Source: Clostridium sp. AF15-31
GTDB lineage: Bacteria > Bacillota > Clostridia > Lachnospirales > Lachnospiraceae
NCBI RefSeq assembly: GCF_003461625.1
Contig: NZ_QTXL01000007.1
Coordinates: 1 to 64,000, forward strand
Reading direction: 5' to 3'
DNA: 64,000 bases
The notes beneath the pieces were generated by a model, which did not search any database, had not been told where the DNA came from, and saw only the letters and a program-made list of their open reading frames with translations. Positions 23,316 to 32,185 of the stretch are shown piece after piece (the stretch's first letter is position 1; every line of letters starts with the position of its first letter). The position numbers were made by a program, and so were the translations under genes.

Positions 23316-24212
23316 ATGAAAAAAGGAAATAAGATTTTAGCGTTAACATTAAGTGCAGCACTTGCGGCAGGATGCCTTGCAGGATGTGGAAGTAAAGGTG
23401 GTTCAGATTCCAAGAGCGGAAGTTTTGATACATCACAGGAGATCTCAGTTGTATCCAGAGAGGAAGGCTCAGGTACAAGAGGAGCATTTGTGGAACTGAC
23501 CGGTGTAGAAGAAAAGGACGCAGATGGAAATAAAGTTGATAAGACAACTACGAGCGCGATTACAGCAAACAGTACAGAAGTAGTTCTCACAACAGTTGCA
23601 GGAGACGATTATTCGATTGGTTATATCTCACTTGGAGCATTAAATGATACCGTAAAGGCAGTTAAGATCGGCGGCGTTGAAGCAACAGCAGATAATATCA
23701 ACAACGGTACATACACATTATCAAGACCATTCAACATTGTAACAAAGGGTCAGGTAAGTGATGTAGCACAGGATTTTATCAACTATATTATGAGTGAAGA
23801 TGGACAGAAGATCGTATCAAGCAATGGTTACATCGAGATTGCAAATTCAGGAGCATTTAAGTCTTCAGGAGCAACCGGTAAAATCGTAATTGCCGGATCA
23901 TCATCTGTAACTCCTGTTATGGAGAAATTAACAGAGGCATATAAGGCAGTGAACAGTGGTGCGGATATCGAGCTTCAGGAATCTGATTCAACAACAGGTA
24001 TTACAGCAGCGGCAGATGGTACATGTGATATCGGTATGGCATCCAGAGAACTGAAGGATAGCGAGACAGGTGAAGGCCTTACAGCTACTGTAATCGCAAT
24101 GGATGGTATCGCAGTTATTGTAAATAAGAATAACCCTGCGACTGATTTAACTACCGATCAGGTAAAATCAATCTTTACAGGAGAAGCAGCAACCTGGGCA
24201 GATGTCAAATAG
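23316..24212 (+). CDS. pstS: Phosphate ABC transporter substrate-binding lipoprotein, circularly permuted
   Basis: A 298-residue phosphate-binding lipoprotein. The signal peptide ends in lipobox LAGC (residues about 22-25), followed by a Gly/Ser linker. The two halves are in reversed order. First comes EISVVSREEGSGTRGAFVEL...IGYISLGAL...NGTYTLSRPFN...GQKIVSSNGYIEI, normally the C-terminal part. Then comes GKIVIAGSSSVTPVMEKL...QESDSTTGI...IGMASREL...DGIAVIVNKNNP...IFTGEAATWADVK, normally the N-terminal part. All phosphate-contacting segments are present, so binding is probably retained. AAAAGGAGG-like GGAGG precedes the ATG. It leads the pst operon behind a Pho-box promoter. Confidence 0.88.
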   Translation: MKKGNKILALTLSAALAAGCLAGCGSKGGSDSKSGSFDTSQEISVVSREEGSGTRGAFVELTGVEEKDADGNKVDKTTTSAITANSTEVVLTTVAGDDYSIGYISLGALNDTVKAVKIGGVEATADNINNGTYTLSRPFNIVTKGQVSDVAQDFINYIMSEDGQKIVSSNGYIEIANSGAFKSSGATGKIVIAGSSSVTPVMEKLTEAYKAVNSGADIELQESDSTTGITAAADGTCDIGMASRELKDSETGEGLTATVIAMDGIAVIVNKNNPATDLTTDQVKSIFTGEAATWADVK

Positions 24213-24227
24213 TAAGGAGTGTCCTCT

Positions 24228-25079
24228 ATGCAAAAGTTTAAAGAAATATTCATGCATATCGTATTCCTGTTAGCGGCATTTGTATCGATAGCAGCGGTTT
24301 TATTGATCTGTGTGTTCTTATTTGCAAGTGGTATTCCTGCCATGAAGGAAATCGGTCTGACAGATTTCCTCTTTGGCAAAGTCTGGAGACCGACCAATGA
24401 TTATTTTGGAATCCTTCCGTTTATTCTTGGTAGTATCTACGTTACGGCCGGGGCAATCGTGATCGGCGTTCCGATCGGACTTCTGACAGCGATATTTTTA
24501 TCAAAGTTCTGCCCACCAAAAGCATATAAGGTCATTAAACCATTTATCAATCTGATGGCAGGAATCCCATCGGTTGTATACGGATTTTTTGGAATGTGTG
24601 TACTTGTTCCGGCAGTCAGACAGATTTTCGGAGTGAACGGAAATACAATGCTTACCGCATCTGTACTGCTTGGCATCATGATACTTCCGACGATCATCAG
24701 TGTATCTGAAACTTCGATCAGTGCAGTCCCGGATAAATATTATCAGGGTGCATTAGCACTTGGAGCGACACATGAAAGAAGTGTATTTCTTACTGTAGTA
24801 CCGGCTGCAAGATCCGGTATCATGGCAGCGATCATCTTGGGCGTTGGTCGTGCGATCGGTGAGACAATGGCTGTTATCATGGTGGCGGGAAATCAGGTCC
24901 ATATGCCGAAAGGATTGATGAAGGGTGTTAGAACCATGACTGCAAATATCGTAATGGAAATGGGTTATGCCCAGGATCTTCACAGAGAGGCTCTGATCGC
25001 AACAGGTGTTGTATTGTTTGTATTCATTCTGATCATTAACCTGCTGTTTTCAATTTTAAAAAGAAAGACGGTGAACTAA
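24228..25079 (+). CDS. pstC: Phosphate ABC transporter permease PstC
   Basis: A 283-residue membrane protein with six helices; KPFINLMAGIPSVVYGFFGM and GATHERSVFLTVVPAARSGIM...GRAIGETMAV are the PstC/PstA coupling-loop signatures. The start is ATG 24228, 9 nt after AAGGAG. The pstA ATG overlaps or abuts its stop. Confidence 0.93.
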   Translation: MQKFKEIFMHIVFLLAAFVSIAAVLLICVFLFASGIPAMKEIGLTDFLFGKVWRPTNDYFGILPFILGSIYVTAGAIVIGVPIGLLTAIFLSKFCPPKAYKVIKPFINLMAGIPSVVYGFFGMCVLVPAVRQIFGVNGNTMLTASVLLGIMILPTIISVSETSISAVPDKYYQGALALGATHERSVFLTVVPAARSGIMAAIILGVGRAIGETMAVIMVAGNQVHMPKGLMKGVRTMTANIVMEMGYAQDLHREALIATGVVLFVFILIINLLFSILKRKTVN

Positions 25080-25943
25080 ATGGGAAAAAGAAATTTACTT
25101 GCGGAATATAAAAGACGTCCCGGCTCACTGATCCTTCGGATACTTGTTTATCTGGCAGCAGCTTTGACGTTGGTTTGTATTGCTTTTATTTTGATCTATA
25201 TTCTTGCAAAAGGAATTCCGAATCTGACACCGGATCTGTTCAAGCTGGAATATACATCGGATAATTGCTCGATGCTTCCGGCATTGGTTAATACGTTGTT
25301 TATGACATTACTGTCACTGCTGATTGCGGGACCGATCGGTATCTTCGCAGCTATTTATCTGGTGGAGTATGCAAAATCAGGAAATAAGCTGGTTGGAATT
25401 GTACGTATCACTGCAGAGACACTGACAGGTATTCCATCTATTGTATATGGTTTGTTCGGAATGATCTTATTTATGACAAAGCTTGGATGGGGATTGTCCC
25501 TGCTGTCCGGTGCGTTTACACTGGCGATCATGGTGCTTCCGGTTATCATGAGAACAACAGAAGAAGCCTTGCTGGCTGTTCCAAAGTCATACAGAGAAGG
25601 AAGCTTTGGACTTGGTGCAGGAAAACTTCGTACAGTATTTAAGGTTGTTTTACCGAGTGCTGTTCCGGGTATTTTATCCGGTGTTATCCTTGCAACCGGG
25701 CGAATTGTCGGGGAGACAGCAGCGTTGATCTATACGGCAGGCAGTGTGCCGAGAATAGCGAAGAATTTATTTTCTTCCACACGAACCTTGTCCGTACATA
25801 TGTATCTTCTTTCCAAAGAGGGACTTCATACGGATCAGGCATATGCAACAGCCGTTGTTCTTCTTGTATTCGTAGTATTGATTAATTTCGCATCCGATGC
25901 AATTGCAAAGAAAATGTCGGCGAAAACAGAAAAAGACAGATAA
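25080..25943 (+). CDS. pstA: Phosphate ABC transporter permease PstA
   Basis: A 287-residue membrane protein with six helices. ETLTGIPSIVYGLFGMILF and GAGKLRTVFKVVLPSAVPGI...GRIVGETAALIYTAG mark PstA. It starts immediately after the pstC stop, which implies translational coupling. Confidence 0.93.
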   Translation: MGKRNLLAEYKRRPGSLILRILVYLAAALTLVCIAFILIYILAKGIPNLTPDLFKLEYTSDNCSMLPALVNTLFMTLLSLLIAGPIGIFAAIYLVEYAKSGNKLVGIVRITAETLTGIPSIVYGLFGMILFMTKLGWGLSLLSGAFTLAIMVLPVIMRTTEEALLAVPKSYREGSFGLGAGKLRTVFKVVLPSAVPGILSGVILATGRIVGETAALIYTAGSVPRIAKNLFSSTRTLSVHMYLLSKEGLHTDQAYATAVVLLVFVVLINFASDAIAKKMSAKTEKDR

Positions 25944-25970
25944 CAGATAGATATAAACGGAGATAAATCG

Positions 25971-26726
25971 ATGAGCAATATAAAATTTGATGTAAAAAAT
26001 CTGAATCTTCACTATGGTAAATTTCATGCGTTGAAAGATGTAAATATGGAAATACCGGAAAAACAGATTACAGCATTTATCGGACCTTCCGGATGCGGTA
26101 AATCAACATTTTTAAAATGTTTAAACCGTATGAATGATCTGGTGGAAGGTTGTAACATCACGGGTGATGTGAAGTTAGATGGTGAAGATATATTTGACGG
26201 AATGGATGTAAATCTGTTAAGAAAACGGGTTGGAATGGTGTTTCAGAATCCGAATCCTTTCCCAATGAGTGTATATGACAATATAGCATATGGTCCAAGG
26301 ACACATGGTATTCATAGTAAAGAAAAACTGGATGAGATCGTAGAACGATCTCTCAAACAGGCGGCAATATGGGATGAATTAAAAGACAGACTGAAGAAAT
26401 CGGCACTGGGTCTTTCCGGCGGACAGCAGCAGAGACTTTGTATCGCCAGAGCACTTGCGGTTGAACCGGAGGTCTTACTGATGGATGAACCGACATCAGC
26501 GCTTGATCCGATTTCTACGTCAAAGATCGAAGATCTTGCTATGGAGCTGAAACATGATTATACGATTATCATGGTTACACATAATATGCAGCAGGCAACC
26601 CGTATTGCAGACAAGACAGCATTCTTCTTACTGGGTCAGGTGATCGAATTTGATGATACCGAGAAGATGTTCTCGAAACCACAGGATAAGAGAACTGAGG
26701 ATTATATCACAGGAAGATTTGGTTAA
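25971..26726 (+). CDS. pstB: Phosphate ABC transporter ATP-binding protein
   Basis: A 251-residue ATPase. Walker [21 protein letters not shown] (PstB-specific), [20 protein letters not shown], signature LSGGQQQR, Walker [16 protein letters not shown] and the H-loop MVTHNMQQA. It energises PstCA. GGAG lies upstream of the ATG; phoU follows after 14 bp. Confidence 0.95.
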   Translation: MSNIKFDVKNLNLHYGKFHALKDVNMEIPEKQITAFIGPSGCGKSTFLKCLNRMNDLVEGCNITGDVKLDGEDIFDGMDVNLLRKRVGMVFQNPNPFPMSVYDNIAYGPRTHGIHSKEKLDEIVERSLKQAAIWDELKDRLKKSALGLSGGQQQRLCIARALAVEPEVLLMDEPTSALDPISTSKIEDLAMELKHDYTIIMVTHNMQQATRIADKTAFFLLGQVIEFDDTEKMFSKPQDKRTEDYITGRFG

Positions 26727-26740
26727 AAGGAGTAAAGATA

Positions 26741-27391
26741 ATGAGGACAAATTATGACAGACAGTTGAAAAAACTCAATGATGAAATGGTTGAGATGGGA
26801 TCCATGATCGAGGGTGTGATCGAAAAGGCGATCAAAGCACTTGTAAATCAGGATGTTGATCTGGCACAGGAGGTTATCCACAGGGATGATCAGATCGATC
26901 AGCAGGAAAAGGATATTGAGAGTCTGTGTTTTAAACTTCTTTTAATGGAGCAGCCGGTTGCAACAGATCTTCGTCAGGTTTCATCTGCGCTCAAAATGGT
27001 AACGGATATGGAACGTATCGGTGATCATGCAGCAGATATTTCTGAACTGACGATCCAGATGGCAGGCAAACCTTATGTAAAAGAATTGGAACATATTAAG
27101 GCAATGGCAAAAGAAAGCATGGTCATGTTGGTTGACAGTATAGAAGCATATGTGAATCTTGATCTTACAAAAGCAAGAAAAGTTATTGCCCAGGATGATG
27201 TGGTAGATGATCTGTTTATAAAAGTGAAGAGTGAATTGATCAATCTGATCCACAGGAATGCAGATGCAGGGGAACAGGAAACCGATCTTTTGATGGTTGC
27301 AAAATATCTGGAGCGGATTGGCGATCATGCAACGAATATTTCAGAATGGGTCATATATTATATAACAGGAGAACATATTTCCGGAAATTAA
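26741..27391 (+). CDS. phoU: Phosphate-signalling protein PhoU
   Basis: A 216-residue all-helical protein with the two PhoU repeats, each carrying an E/DRIGDHA motif (MERIGDHAADISE and LERIGDHATNISEWVIYY). PhoU links Pst transport status to the PhoR kinase, keeping the regulon off in phosphate excess. Confidence 0.94.
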   Translation: MRTNYDRQLKKLNDEMVEMGSMIEGVIEKAIKALVNQDVDLAQEVIHRDDQIDQQEKDIESLCFKLLLMEQPVATDLRQVSSALKMVTDMERIGDHAADISELTIQMAGKPYVKELEHIKAMAKESMVMLVDSIEAYVNLDLTKARKVIAQDDVVDDLFIKVKSELINLIHRNADAGEQETDLLMVAKYLERIGDHATNISEWVIYYITGEHISGN

Positions 27392-27427
27392 GAGTCTTAT
27401 AGGATACAGGATCAGGAGGTGATTGTC

Positions 27428-27718
27428 ATGAGACGTATATGGAATATGACAGCAGATGCCGGTAAAGGAAAAAGTAAACAGCACCTGATAAAAATGTTTT
27501 TGTTATTGAACAGTATCGTCTGGGGCGTGATCGCTGTGGTTGTAGCTGTCACGTTGAAAGGAATCGGGCTTATGTCATCATGGAGTATGGCAGAGAGCAT
27601 TTTGGTATCGGCAGGATATGGTATTTGTCTGGTAGGACTGATTGGCGGTACCGTATGTATTTTACAAAACGACGGTCCTGACAGAACGTATCTTGAACAG
27701 CGACAGGAAGAATATTAA
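27428..27718 (+). CDS. Small membrane protein in the pst-phoU locus
   Basis: A 96-residue protein with two hydrophobic helices (about residues 22-45 and 58-80) and charged ends (N-terminal GKGKSKQ, C-terminal DRTYLEQRQEEY). The start is ATG 27428, 9 nt after AGGAGG. It is placed between phoU and the Na/Pi symporter, so it may belong to the phosphate operon. I do not recognise the family. Confidence 0.65.
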   Translation: MRRIWNMTADAGKGKSKQHLIKMFLLLNSIVWGVIAVVVAVTLKGIGLMSSWSMAESILVSAGYGICLVGLIGGTVCILQNDGPDRTYLEQRQEEY

Positions 27719-27755
27719 ACGCATTCAGCGTGAAATGTAAAACAAATTTTAAAAT

Positions 27756-27794
27756 TTTACACAGACTTTACGTAGGAATCCTTTCCTTTTTACA
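27756..27794 (+). promoter_or_regulatory. Pho-box-like repeats before the Na/Pi symporter gene
   Basis: TTTACA (27756), TTTACG (27767) and TTTACA (27789) fall on an 11-bp grid with one degenerate position (27778). This is the same spacing as upstream of pstS and implies a second PhoP-controlled transcript. Confidence 0.6.
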
Positions 27795-27861
27795 TACCTG
27801 TTATACGATGATGTGCGAAGGTACAAATGTCTAATTTATGTAAAAAGGAAGGAATTTTTTT

Positions 27862-29628
27862 ATGAGTATTTTTGATGTACTTGCACTGTTTGGCGGACTT
27901 GCATTGTTTTTATTTGGTATGAACGTAATGGGAGACGGCCTGACCCGTGCGGCGGGCGGTAAGATGGAACGTATCCTTGAAAAGCTGACTTCAACGCCGA
28001 TCAAAGGGGTGCTGCTTGGAGCGGCTGTAACAGCGGTTATTCAGTCATCATCGGCTACAACCGTTATGGTTGTTGGTTTTGTAAATTCCGGGATTATGAA
28101 ACTGCGTCAGGCGGTCGGCATTATCATGGGTGCCAATATCGGTACGACAGTTACTTCCTGGATCTTAAGTTTGTCAGGAATTCAGGGAGACAGTATCTGG
28201 ATCCAGATGTTAAAGCCATCCTCATTTTCTCCGATCCTAGCGGTTATCGGTATTGCATTTCTGATGTTTTCCAAGAATGAGAAAAAACATGATATTGGCA
28301 TGATCTTTTTGGGATTTACGATCCTTATGTACGGAATGGATGCAATGAGCGGTGCGGTTGCTCCTCTTGCAGATGTTCCTGAATTTGCAAATGTGCTTTT
28401 AATGTTCTCAAATCCTGTACTCGGAATGATCGTAGGAACATTATTTACAGCAATCATCCAGAGCTCATCGGCATCGGTTGGTATCTTACAGGCACTTTGC
28501 ATGACAGGAGCAGTTACATATGGAACGGCACTTCCTATTATAATGGGACAGAATATCGGTACTTGTGTAACGGCATTATTATCCAGTATCGGAGCAAAGA
28601 AAAATGCGAAACGTGCAGCTTTTGTACATCTTTACTTTAATCTGATCGGAACCATTCTCTTTATGATCGTATTCTATTCGATCAATGCATTTGTAAATTT
28701 CGGTGTATTACAGGATATGGCAACCCCGGCTGGCATTGCAGTGATCCACAGTATATTTAATATTCTGACAACAATTGTATTACTTCCGTTTGGAAAGGGT
28801 CTTGAGAAGTTGGCAACTCTTACGATCCGTGAGAAAGAAGAACCTGTTGAGGAGATTGCGGAGCTTGTACCGTTAAAGCATCTGGATGCCAGATTCCTGG
28901 AGCAACCGGCGTTTGCCGTTACACAGAGCATGGATGTTATGAATCAGATGGCAGGGTATTCAGCTGAAGCGTTATACGATTCATTAGAGTTGATGAAGGA
29001 TTATTCGGAAGAGAAGTGGCAACGTGTTGAGGCTTTGGAAGATATCGTAGACAAATACGAAGATGAACTCGGAACGTATCTGGCGAAGGTCAGCGGAAAA
29101 GAACTGGCAGAGGAAGACAGCAAACGTGTATCCAATGGGCTTCATTGTATCGGAGATCTGGAGCGTATCTCCGACCATGCATTAGCGATTGCAGAAATTT
29201 ATGCTAAGATGCACAAGGAAGAAATGGTATTCTCAGATAAAGCAATGGCAGAATTAAATCTGTATTCAAATGCAGTTTATGAGATCATGAGCATGACCTG
29301 TAAAGCACTGAATGAAGATGATATGAAAATAGCAAAGAGGATTGAACCATTGGAGGAAGTAATTAATGGGCTGAATGCTACGATCAAAAAGCAGCATATC
29401 AAACGTCTGCAGAAGGGAAAATGTACGATCGAGCTTGGTATCGCTCTTGAAAATCTTCTGAATAATTATGAACGTGTGGCAGATCACTGTTCAAATGTGG
29501 CTGCATCACTGCTTCAGGTTAAGACAGACAGCTTTGATACGCATGAGTATCTGAACCGGGTCAAACAGGAATCAAATGTAGAGTTTCAGGCGATGTACAG
29601 CATGTATAAGGAAAAGTACAGTTTATAG
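27862..29628 (+). CDS. Na+/phosphate symporter with C-terminal PhoU-like domain
   Basis: A 588-residue protein. Residues about 1-310 hold the two inverted Na/Pi-cotransporter repeats, each with a QSSSA motif (TAVIQSSSATTVMVVGF and TAIIQSSSASVGILQAL). Residues about 340-580 are helical and PhoU-like (LERISDHALAIAE, YERVADHCSNVAA). It is a low-affinity phosphate transporter or exporter of the NptA/YjbB class. Pho-box repeats upstream tie it to phosphate control. Confidence 0.87.
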   Translation: MSIFDVLALFGGLALFLFGMNVMGDGLTRAAGGKMERILEKLTSTPIKGVLLGAAVTAVIQSSSATTVMVVGFVNSGIMKLRQAVGIIMGANIGTTVTSWILSLSGIQGDSIWIQMLKPSSFSPILAVIGIAFLMFSKNEKKHDIGMIFLGFTILMYGMDAMSGAVAPLADVPEFANVLLMFSNPVLGMIVGTLFTAIIQSSSASVGILQALCMTGAVTYGTALPIIMGQNIGTCVTALLSSIGAKKNAKRAAFVHLYFNLIGTILFMIVFYSINAFVNFGVLQDMATPAGIAVIHSIFNILTTIVLLPFGKGLEKLATLTIREKEEPVEEIAELVPLKHLDARFLEQPAFAVTQSMDVMNQMAGYSAEALYDSLELMKDYSEEKWQRVEALEDIVDKYEDELGTYLAKVSGKELAEEDSKRVSNGLHCIGDLERISDHALAIAEIYAKMHKEEMVFSDKAMAELNLYSNAVYEIMSMTCKALNEDDMKIAKRIEPLEEVINGLNATIKKQHIKRLQKGKCTIELGIALENLLNNYERVADHCSNVAASLLQVKTDSFDTHEYLNRVKQESNVEFQAMYSMYKEKYSL

Positions 29629-29661
29629 TAAAGTATACGATATCATAAAGTGTAAATTACT

Positions 29662-29690
29662 TTGACCATATATTAGAAATATATTATTAT
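29662..29690 (+). promoter_or_regulatory. Promoter of the phoP-phoR pair
   Basis: TTGACC (29662-29667), 17 bp, TATTAT (29685-29690), 35 bp before the response regulator ATG. Confidence 0.5.
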
Positions 29691-29724
29691 AGATAAGAAA
29701 GAACAGAGACAGGAGGAACGGCAG

Positions 29725-30399
29725 ATGCAGGCATTGATTTATATTGTAGAAGATGATATGAACATTCAGGAAATAGAAATGTTTGCCTTAAAGAACACGG
29801 GATATGTAACAGAAGGATTTGCAAATGCAAAGAGCTTCTTTTCCAGAATGACAGAGAAGATTCCGGATCTGATCCTACTGGATATCATGTTACCGGATCA
29901 GGATGGACTGGAGATTGTCAGAAAATTAAGAGAACGTCCGGAGACTGTGCGTGTGCCGATCATTCTTGTGACGGCAAAGACAACAGAACTTGATAAGGTA
30001 AAGGGGCTGGATATCGGAGCAGATGATTATCTGACAAAGCCATTCGGCGTAATGGAGCTTATATCCAGAGTTAAAGCATTGCTTCGCAGAAGCAAGAGTA
30101 TTCAGGAGGATCAGATTCTTCGACTGAAGAACGTAACCCTTGATTCCGAGAAGCGTATCGTGCATGTGAATGATATTCCGTGTGAGTTGACCTTTAAGGA
30201 ATTTGAATTGTTAAAGCTGTTAATGATCAACGCCGGAATTGTACTTCGGAGAGAAGTGATCATGATGGATGTGTGGGGAACGGATTACGAAGGTGAATCC
30301 AGGACTCTTGATATGCACATCAAGACTCTGCGCCAGAAACTGGGAGATGCAGGGAATATGATCAAGACAGTTCGTAATGTCGGATATAAGATGGAATAA
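29725..30399 (+). CDS. phoP: Response regulator, OmpR/PhoB family
   Basis: A 224-residue protein: receiver domain (YIVEDDMNIQEIEMF; phospho-Asp in LILLDIMLPDQDG; Thr in LVTAKTTELDK; Lys in DDYLTKPFGVMEL) and a C-terminal winged helix (ELTFKEFELLKLL, SRTLDMHIKTLRQKLGD, VRNVGYKME). The adjacent histidine kinase and phosphate genes point to a PhoP/PhoB role. AGGAGG-type sequence precedes the ATG. Confidence 0.88.
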   Translation: MQALIYIVEDDMNIQEIEMFALKNTGYVTEGFANAKSFFSRMTEKIPDLILLDIMLPDQDGLEIVRKLRERPETVRVPIILVTAKTTELDKVKGLDIGADDYLTKPFGVMELISRVKALLRRSKSIQEDQILRLKNVTLDSEKRIVHVNDIPCELTFKEFELLKLLMINAGIVLRREVIMMDVWGTDYEGESRTLDMHIKTLRQKLGDAGNMIKTVRNVGYKME

Positions 30400-30453
30400 G
30401 AAGCAGGAAAATTTTGTAACAGAAGAATCTTATAACAGAAAGAACAGGTTTTT

Positions 30454-31836
30454 ATGAAAGAACAGAAAGATAAAAAGGATAAGAAGGTCAGAAAAGACAA
30501 ACGATTATCCAGCAAGATCAACAGTCGCTTTATAGCATTGACGCTGATTGCGATATTGTGTACGATGATACTTTCGACAACGGTTTATTATGATCTGTTT
30601 AAAAAGGAGATCATGCGCGATCTGGAAAATTACACACAGACCTTAAAGAGTGCAGGATTATTTGATGATATCAGTGAACTCCGCAATGTAAGGATTAAGA
30701 ATACAGAATTGCGTATTACATTAGTTGCACCGGATGGAACGGTTAAGTATGATAACATGGCAGATCCGGAGACCATGGGAAAACACAACGACAGACCGGA
30801 GATTGAGGAGGCATTTGAGAAAGGAGAAGGCGAGGATACCCGTCTTTCCCAGACGCTCAATATGAGTACATTCTACTATGCGATCCGGCTTTCAAATGGT
30901 TGTGTACTTCGTGTATCAAAGGAGACAAGCAGCATTGTCAGTGTTTTTTTGAAGGGACTTCCAAGTATGACGGTTATTATGCTGGTGCTTGTAACTATCG
31001 TGGTTCTGATATCCCGATATCTGACAAAGAGTATCGTCTGTCCGATCGGACAGATGGCAAAGGATCTGGATCATGTTGACGATATTAACGCCTATAAGGA
31101 GATTCGTCCATTGATCGATACAATCCGGGAACAGCATAATGATATTATGGAGAATGCACAGATGCGACAGGAATTTACGGCAAATGTATCTCATGAGTTA
31201 AAGACACCTCTGACAGCAATCTCCGGTTATTCTGAGCTGATTGAAAACGGAATGGCGTCAGATGGTGATGTCAGACGATTTGCTACAGAGATCCATCGTA
31301 ATTCAAATCGGTTGCTTACCCTCATCAATGACATCATTCGTCTGTCAGAGCTAGATGTGACAGAGAATGCACCATCTATGGAACGAATCGATCTGTGTGC
31401 GGTTGCAAGATCGAATGTGGATATGCTGATGCTATCGGCAGAAAAACATAATGTTACATTGAAGTTCTCCGGTCAGCCAAGCTATATTATGGGTAATAAG
31501 ATGATGATGGAAGAACTGGTATATAATCTGACCGATAATGCGATCCGATATAATAAACCGGATGGAACTGTAGAAGTAACTGTGTATTCTTATGAGAAAG
31601 ATCATTCAGTTGTCATGAAGGTGAAGGATACCGGTATCGGAATACCTGAGGAGCATCTGGGACTGGTGTTCCAGAGATTCTACCGGGTCGATAAGAGTCG
31701 GTCGAAGTCAACCGGAGGAACCGGTCTTGGACTTGCGATCGTAAAACACATCGTAGCGCAGCATGATGCGAAGCTTGATATAACAAGTGAACCGAATGTG
31801 GGAACAGAGATAACGATTACCTTTCAGAGCAGATAA
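30454..31836 (+). CDS. phoR: Sensor histidine kinase, PhoR-like
   Basis: A 460-residue kinase. It has a Lys-rich N-terminus, TM1 (about residues 23-42), an extracytoplasmic sensor segment, TM2 (about 165-185), a HAMP-like stretch, a HisKA domain with FTANVSHELKTPLTAI, and a HATPase domain (N box DNAIRYN, G1 KDTGIGIP, G2 TGGTGLGLAIVKHI). It lies 54 bp after the response regulator and should phosphorylate it under phosphate limitation. The ribosome site is weak. Confidence 0.86.
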   Translation: MKEQKDKKDKKVRKDKRLSSKINSRFIALTLIAILCTMILSTTVYYDLFKKEIMRDLENYTQTLKSAGLFDDISELRNVRIKNTELRITLVAPDGTVKYDNMADPETMGKHNDRPEIEEAFEKGEGEDTRLSQTLNMSTFYYAIRLSNGCVLRVSKETSSIVSVFLKGLPSMTVIMLVLVTIVVLISRYLTKSIVCPIGQMAKDLDHVDDINAYKEIRPLIDTIREQHNDIMENAQMRQEFTANVSHELKTPLTAISGYSELIENGMASDGDVRRFATEIHRNSNRLLTLINDIIRLSELDVTENAPSMERIDLCAVARSNVDMLMLSAEKHNVTLKFSGQPSYIMGNKMMMEELVYNLTDNAIRYNKPDGTVEVTVYSYEKDHSVVMKVKDTGIGIPEEHLGLVFQRFYRVDKSRSKSTGGTGLGLAIVKHIVAQHDAKLDITSEPNVGTEITITFQSR

Positions 31837-31846
31837 AAAGACAAGG

Positions 31847-31884
31847 AAAAGGAGCCTGTAAGAAGTTAGGAAACAGGCTCCTTT
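31847..31884 (+). terminator. Terminator-like hairpin after phoR
   Basis: AAAGGAGCCTGT (31848-31859) pairs with ACAGGCTCCTTT (31873-31884); the U run is short. Confidence 0.65.
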
Positions 31885-32185
31885 GATTTATAAGTATTCA
31901 CACACACCGATTTAAAATTCAAGATTGTATGTTATTTACTATTCTGATATTATATTAACACACGCTATTTTAAATTTCAAGGTAAAAATGTAAGAAATGC
32001 ACAATTCATTTTATTAAAAATATACAAAACTTTACCGGCATAAGAAATTTTAAGGCGTGAAAAAGATGAAAATACGATTTACCACTGGTAATTTTCGGTT
32101 TTTGTTGTATATATATAGTGAACGGAAAAATGATGGGACAATGAGTTAAACAGGTTGATTTAGACACAGATAGGAGGTTTTTAAC
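31885..32185 (+). other. AT-rich intergenic region upstream of the ParB/BMP gene
   Basis: 300 bp with no credible ORF. It holds a short palindrome TTACCACTGGTAA (about 32079-32091) and an alternating TATATATATA stretch (about 32108-32117) that may be part of the promoter. AGGAGG lies at 32172. Confidence 0.4.
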
